64,000 nt of DNA from Ophioderma brevispina (taxonomy: Eukaryota; Echinodermata; Ophiuroidea; Amphilepidida; Ophiodermatidae), in assembly GCA_023653785.1 (NCBI GenBank), contig JAMKCH010035192.1:27871-91870 (forward strand), given 5' to 3'. The notes under the pieces are model-generated. The model was given only the letters and a program-made list of their open reading frames with translations, did no database searches and was not told where the DNA came from. Made by a program: the position numbers and the translations under genes. The first letter of the stretch is position 1. Each line of letters opens with the position of its first letter. Shown here in pieces: positions 58,080 through 64,000 of this stretch.

Positions 58080-60130
58080 ACGCTATGACCCTTTCTATAC
58101 GCTGATTGGTTAGCTTCAAGAAAGCTTATGATCTAAAACGGTGTTTCTGTTAATTGGCTAAGAAAACCACTTTTTCAGATTTTGGAAATCAAATAAAATC
58201 AAATAACTTAATTACAATTACCTACATGAAAAACAAAATCCATGCTTTCCCTAAAGTCAACCATGGAACTTGGAAGAGAGTAGAAATTGGAAAACACTCC
58301 AAAACATGTCTGTAAGGCCAATAAATTAGTTTAGGCCTATAATTTCGTGATTGTCCTCAAAATAAAGAAATACTTTTTTTGTGAGTGAACTTAAATATGC
58401 AGCTCAACGGCTATGCCGATGCAAGCCTTGTTTGGCCTCACCAGCGGAAGTGGAAGGAAAGTGAATATTTTTGATTTTTTTTACGTTTTTCTTTTTTTAT
58501 TTAAACAAAAATGTGTTAATAAAGCCGTCGGTTGGATAGGTTTTTCTGAAGGTGAGTGGAACGATTTTGGGGCGATTAATTAGGATTTAAAGGGATTAGC
58601 ACGATTGCTAATCCGAAACACGAAAAAAATCACAAAATTCATGTTTTTATATTTTTGTACTGGCCATGGATATGCAAAAATAACATTGAAAGTGGTTGGC
58701 TTGAAATCCATGTAGTAAAGACAAGGCAAGAGTAGTACTTTTTATCTGATACTGTAATTTCTATACGTGCGTATCCAAAATTCCGACTTGAGATCAAAAA
58801 AAGCCCTTCCCGGTGAATATCACGAATTTTCAGCGTGATATTGTGCACCATGATCAGACATTTTGACCTCAAACACAAACATTATGGATCTTTGTTTATT
58901 ATGTCCTGATGTAAAAACCACAATCAGCGGTTTAGTGTAGATGTTGAGGCGCCGTCGTGTATGTCTATTTTGGGGGAGACGGTTAGACCAAATTCTCGAA
59001 ACTTCATTTTTTCAATATTGGAGGTTTGTTTATACATTAAAGCAGTTATATAGGAATTGACCACACTTATCCCGATTTATGTCGGCATTTCCACCATTTT
59101 TCGATTCTTTCGCATATGGAGTCAATAATGAAACCATGTCTGCTTTTTTTTTTTTTTTTTAAAAGTATGGTTTAAATGTTTCCTTGAAAATTGTTAGTAT
59201 CTTGAAAAAAAGAATTTTCCAGTTGGCCTAATAATTTGGCCCAATGCAATGGGTAGGCCTAGTAATTCTGTAATGTATGCTATGACATGAATGTTATCAT
59301 TGCTTGTGTAACATACCTAAACTGTTAGAAACTAATGTATTGGAATAATGTACAAATTGCCATGGGCTGTAACCAGCCACGTAGTGTATGATAAGTAAAT
59401 TGGTTGATATGGAAAGGTTGCCGAATTTGGCATTCCTTGCATTCGGATGATGTTCACAACACATGAACAAATCCACTTTTTAGACAACAAATTTTAATTA
59501 CACAATTTTTAATTTTTTAGGTTTTTTCTTTTTTTTTAAGAAATACTTTCAATTATACGGAGATAAATTGGTATATTCAAGAATACAGGCGTGTACGCGT
59601 GGGTTCGCCGGTACAGCACACAAGTACGGTATCGTGGTGAAGTGAATGTTTATCTCCAGAACTGGTTGTCAAGCCACATCTGACACAGTGCGCAGTCGGA
59701 ATTGCGAAAGGGCTTAGTAATGGAGATGGCGGAGGAAAGAGTGGAAGTCGGAAAGCTGGTAATTCGACAACCCGCTAATGATCCCCGCCCGGTACATTTG
59801 ATCGGCCAACGAACCAGTATCACTGTGAACAAAAGACGATGAGCACACATCGATGGGTTTGTTTGTAAGTACGATTACCGCCTACCAAGATAGACTATTT
59901 TTCCGCCCTTGGTAAGACAATGGTTGTTGTAGAACTACCAATTACTGATTTTTTTTCTTTAAAAACTTCGTAAAATTTTTGGTCGAAATTGTAAAAACCG
60001 CTTGTGAAAAAAAAGAACTATTTACAGCCGTCTCCTTAAGCGTCTCCCAAAGCATCCCTCTATCGCTAAGTGAAAAATGCGTAAAAATGCAGTGGTGATC
60101 ACACATTGAACGCATGGCCTATGGAACCTC
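58080..60130. other. Interval without recognised features
   Basis: A T-run lies at 59140-59160. No exon, RNA gene or element end could be supported. Confidence 0.35.
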
Positions 60131-60139
60131 AATTTATTT

Positions 60140-60600
60140 GACGAAAGCAGGCGAAAAGCCAGGTTTTTCAATTGAAAAAATAAGTTTTTCAATTATGGTT
60201 CTTCAGCGAAAAACCTTTTCCTAAAAAAAATGAAAAAGTAAAAAACTTTTAAAAAAAGAAAAAACCTAAAAAATTAAAAAAAAAAAATTAAAACGGTTAA
60301 ATATCATAAAATGTAAAAAACTTAAAAAAAAAAAGTACAATTTGAAAAAAAAAAAAACAAGTTTTTCAAAGTTCTTCTTTCAGAAGTTGAAACAAGCAAT
60401 GTATTTTTGAATTACAATTGAAAAAGCACCGTTTTTCTATCAAAAGTTGAAAGACTTGGGTGTTTTCAATAATGAAAAACGAAAAAAAACAAAGTCCAAG
60501 TCAATTTGATGATTTTTTTCACGCAAATATAAGTTTTCATGAACAAAACTTGTTTTGTTCAAAAACAAATTTTTCATTGAAAAACTTAGAAGATGTGGAT
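60140..60600. repeat. A-rich low-complexity with TTTTTCAATTGAAAAA words
   Basis: Repeated GTTTTTCAA, TTGAAAAA, AAAAACTT and AAAAAGT words, together with poly-A stretches, produce many small near-palindromes. It is probably satellite-like or slippage-generated. Confidence 0.6.
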
Positions 60601-61239
60601 GTTGATGAGCGAGTGGAGTTCATATTCAATATTGTGAAGGAGATAGCCGAAGAAGTGGCAGCAATGGGTTGAAGAATTGGAAAGATAACCTGGAGGACAA
60701 CGCGATCGAAGAGTGAACAGCAGAAGAAAGTCTTAGATATAGAACATATTAGACACCCTCAGAGAAAACAGAATATAAATAAATTTAAAAAAAAAAAAAA
60801 AAAAAACATAAAGGAGGTCAGGAAGAAGAGATGACAAAGAAGTAGAAAGGGAAGGAACAATGAAAAACCATACTCGAAAGTGGAGGAAGGAGGCCAACCA
60901 AAAAACAGATCAATACAGGAAAACTGAACGTGCAGAATTCACTTGGTACTTGGTATGTTGAGCCTTATTGCAGTCGTTGAGCTAAACTAGGATGACGTGC
61001 GAAAATGGCGTCTCCAGACACAAGGTGCACGAAAAAAGAGATGCAGATGCAACAAAACTGGAAGGCCAAATCTCACAAAACAGTCAAAACAGAACAAAAT
61101 GGCACTATATACAGGTGGCAGGAATGGTGTACATCAATTTGCTGCAAGACGGAGGAAGATAGCTTGATGCTGTAGGGGGCTTTCTGAAGGCCCGGGCCGT
61201 AGAAATGGTGACACTTGATCAGCAAGATGAAACAAAAAA

Positions 61240-62745
61240 GACGGCAGACCAAAGAAGCGAATATTAGTGTGAATGCAAGAGTTTTCAGGAACTACACAAC
61301 TCAAAGGACAAGCAAGACAAAAAAGACAGAACAAACCAGTCTCCCCAGTGTAACGATAGAAGAGGTGAAACTGCAGTGATGCAAAGGAAGAAAACCAAAA
61401 AAAAAGCACCGCGACTAGATGATTAACAAGTGACATCTAAAGATATAGGGTGAAGAAAGAAGAAGAAACCAAACAACAGATAGTGGGATTTTACAATCAA
61501 ATTACCTTCCGACAGAAGAATATACCACAGACCTGGAAAGAAAACTCAACAATAATACTTCTACACCAAAGGAGAAAAAGGAGATATAAAAAATTCCGAC
61601 CAAAAGGCCACGCATTACATAAATTTCACTAATATCATCCAAAATCGGGATTGTCTTGAACGCCAAATCAACAAAGAGAACAAGCATGCTTCAGAGAGGG
61701 ATTTCAACAACTGACCACTGCATGCTCTAACAAGCTCATCACCCCCAAAAATCAAATGAATATGAATTAAGGATATGCATAGGAATATAATAGATTATGA
61801 AAAGGCTTTCGACCCCCCCCCTAGAACACAGGAGACCTGCTCACGCTTATAATGAACTTGAGTTAGGAAATTGATTAGGGCTTATGTTCAAAAAATGGAC
61901 ATATACATAAAAGCAACTGCTACCAGTCACATGACAAAGATGTATCCAATCAATCCAAATAAAACGAGGAGTAAGGCAAGGGATACACATATCTCCCAAA
62001 AGATATGTACAGGTGTAATAGAAGACATTTTCAGGAAATTAGATCTAGAAAAGGGAGGCAGCAATGGACGGTGAGTGGCGGACAATTTGCCTTGACCTCA
62101 ATGTCAAAAGATATGGAGATCACAGGCTAACATTTTTAAACACCAGAAAGCAAAGAGACTCGCCTTAAAATGCCACAAAGGAAAACCAAGTTACTGACAA
62201 AGTTAGAAAGCTAACGAGTCCATTGAAATTTGGAAAATTAACAGATCGAAAAAGGGAAAGATTGAGTATATATGGCCAAACAGTGAAGATGGAGAACAGC
62301 ACTGAAAGAGCGGATGGAAGTTATGATCAGAATCAAGACTGGCTGGAGATGCTTTGGGAGATTATTACAGCCGGGAGATAAAGACATGATGAGGATAGGT
62401 AGGCCTAATATACAATCAGTGATGGTTCTACCAACGTTAACATGGGATACCTGGAACAGAAACTAAATTATAACCCAAGAGCAATGGAAAAAGAATGTAA
62501 ATATCACACTTTTACACTAAGTACCCCAAACAAGGAAATACGACAAAAAAAAGACGTTTTACAAAAACAATCAATTAAAATGGAGATGGGCAGGACACTG
62601 GGCATGGAGAAAGGATAATAGATGGATCAGAATGGCAACCAAGAACCGGAAAGAGAAAGAAATGAAGGTAAAAACTGAGATGGAGAGATGATATAACATC
62701 TTACATTGGGACAACATGGGCAAGGCGTGCAATTAGAGACTACGT
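61240..62745 (+). mobile_element. Decayed RTE-like LINE, RT and C-terminal region
   Basis: In shifting plus-strand frames it shows VTIEEVK (about 61360), KIPQTWKEN...ILLHQ (61520-61570), IIQNR (about 61640) and DYEKAFD, which is RT motif A (61790-61813). Then come RGVRQG and ISPK (61965-62000), DIFRKLDLEK (about 62030), SKDMEIT (62105), RIKTGWRCFGRLL (62328-62366) and KWRWAGHWAWRKDNRW (62578-62625). This order matches RTE-type endonuclease/RT LINE proteins, including the C-terminal WAGH motif. Stops and frameshifts are frequent. The catalytic YADD/FADD box is not intact. Upstream sequence (60600-61240) may hold the linker but no endonuclease motif is readable. Confidence 0.85.
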
Positions 62746-62749
62746 TTTA

Positions 62750-63885
62750 ACTTTTCGTATTTTCCCCCATAGAAAAAGCATGTTTTGATTTTCTGCCGTG
62801 CACGACAGAAAATGCAAAATCATCATCTTAATGATCTTATTACATAACAACAGCGTATTCGGCGTATTTACTTCAGGTGTGATCTACATTCGTAAGCATT
62901 CCAAATATGCAAAAAACCTTGTTCGAAAAAAATCGACGCTTCTTTCTACAAATGTCCTCGTGTCCTCAAAGACAAAGACTAATTTGAAGAACAGTTTAAA
63001 AATGCTGCCTCACTGCATGGAGCAGCACTGTCAATGCAGTTTGGCATACACACTATATAGGAATTTTGAAGGAAAGTAGTCCTACGGAATAGGACTTTTC
63101 CCTATCACTGATGTCCCGTAGGCTATACGTCTCGGAACTAAAAGGCCGAGGTATTAGTTAGAAAAATCGTAGAAGGTCACTCGGCGATCTTTTCAAAATA
63201 AAATCGGGGTGATTAATCAAAGGACTTTTGTAAAAATGTTTTGTCAAAGTAAATATATTTAATTTGGTTTGCTTGATCTACCACCTGCTGGCTCAAACTG
63301 CAATCTGTTTCGTTGAAGTATGATCATTGCACGTTTAGAAGAATCCGATGCATGTATGCATTATCTAGCGGAAGCATTAAGAGTTCCATTTGAACATAAT
63401 ACTGTTTCTTATTGTTAAAAACGATCTTTTATGAAATTTCCCACTGCATCCGTTGAATAAGAGAACTCACCTTTCTCCTACTTTAACAAAAAATCCTCTC
63501 TATTCATTTGTTTCATGTACGGTAGCCAGAATGAAACTAGTTTCCTTTGTCAGCGTTTTGGGAGTTGAGGGATTGTACGTGCAGACCCATAGAGCATGGC
63601 AAACCATTTTTTTCTCAACTTCAACTTTTCCTTAAAGTATAGGAACACCAATAACATAAATCATTTGAAAGTGATATTCACCGACTATTATATCCCTTAC
63701 GTCCCTAGAGGAAAATGACTAACAACCTGACGATCACCGCAAAAAGGGAGGTTGCGGTATTTGTGTTGTTAGATCTAGGAGCTTTCCCTGTAAACACAAA
63801 GCAGGGGTCCTCTCCGTGAGTTTTGAAAATTGGCAAAAATGGCATTTAAGAGATATAAAACCGAGTGCAAATTTCTTTACGTCAT
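62750..63885. other. Interval without recognised features
   Basis: AT-rich sequence after the LINE end. Short open frames here carry no recognisable motif. Confidence 0.35.
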
Positions 63886-63887
63886 CG

Positions 63888-64000
63888 TCAAAGGGGGATG
63901 GCCCGATTTAAAAATATGAAGTTTTCATCTTGATAGATTGGCCTTCACTCCAAAACTCCATCTATAAAGTTTCGCGCCGCTATTTCAGTCCGTTTTGATG
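63888..64000 (+). mobile_element. TTAA MITE family 1, cut by window end
   Basis: CAAAGGGGGATGGCCCGATT, AAGTTTCGCGCCGCTATTTC and AGTCCGTTTTGATG match the left third of the 22.95-kb copy. Confidence 0.75.

Overview
The window looks like intronic and intergenic DNA from a large, AT-rich, repeat-laden animal genome. Evidence for this is the fibrillin-type extracellular matrix modules with GT-AG splice sites, the absence of any long open frame, tRNA-derived SINEs, animal-type LINE and Penelope-like remnants, and many terminal-inverted-repeat elements. A marine invertebrate, perhaps an echinoderm or hemichordate, is my best guess; that is inference from repeat content and not a species identification. 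No rRNA gene, functional tRNA gene, CRISPR array or prokaryote-like operon is visible.

The only host gene I can support is on the minus strand and reads from about 40.9 kb down to about 1.0 kb. It is a series of small, widely spaced exons that each encode one EGF-like, calcium-binding EGF-like (cbEGF) or TB (8-cysteine, TGF-beta-binding-protein) module, as in fibrillins and LTBPs. In transcript order they are cbEGF (40.8-40.9 kb), TB (39.5 kb), EGF (29.2 kb), EGF (24.5 kb), EGF (21.8 kb), EGF (8.9-9.0 kb), cbEGF (5.0 kb) and cbEGF (1.0 kb). The EGF exons at 24.5, 21.8 and 8.9 kb are fully intact, symmetric phase 1-1 exons of 126, 126 and 129 nt. The other five keep recognisable modules but carry small indels, and some also a stop, a lost cysteine or a lost splice acceptor. 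Either the locus mixes live and dead exons, or the assembly has uncorrected indels.

The rest is mobile DNA. There are decayed LINEs: CR1/L2-like at 56.8-58.1 kb (minus), RTE-like at 61.2-62.7 kb (plus), and an RTE-like 3' tail at 54.1-54.3 kb. A Penelope-type GIY-YIG fragment lies at 7.9-8.4 kb (minus) between inverted 46-bp repeats. tRNA-derived SINEs lie at 12.2-13.0, 38.2 and 45.8 kb. DNA-transposon-like elements include a hAT-type copy with an 8-bp target duplication, mariner-like elements at TA sites, several families whose ends are TTAA, and a foldback family with one copy inserted into another. Also notable are a dispersed repeat carrying DR1-type nuclear-receptor motifs (3.2, 5.1, 11.1-11.8 and 38.9 kb), a CpG-rich minisatellite in two blocks (47.0-47.3 and 47.65-47.9 kb), a 700-bp T-rich tract at 26.9-27.6 kb and a very long guanine run at 51.33 kb.

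Regions 42-45.7, 48.2-50.5 and 58.1-60.1 kb gave no gene or element I could recognise by reading. Novelty here is modest: the points most worth checking are the partly broken fibrillin-like gene, the CpG-rich minisatellite, the DR1-bearing repeat and the Penelope fragment with inverted borders.
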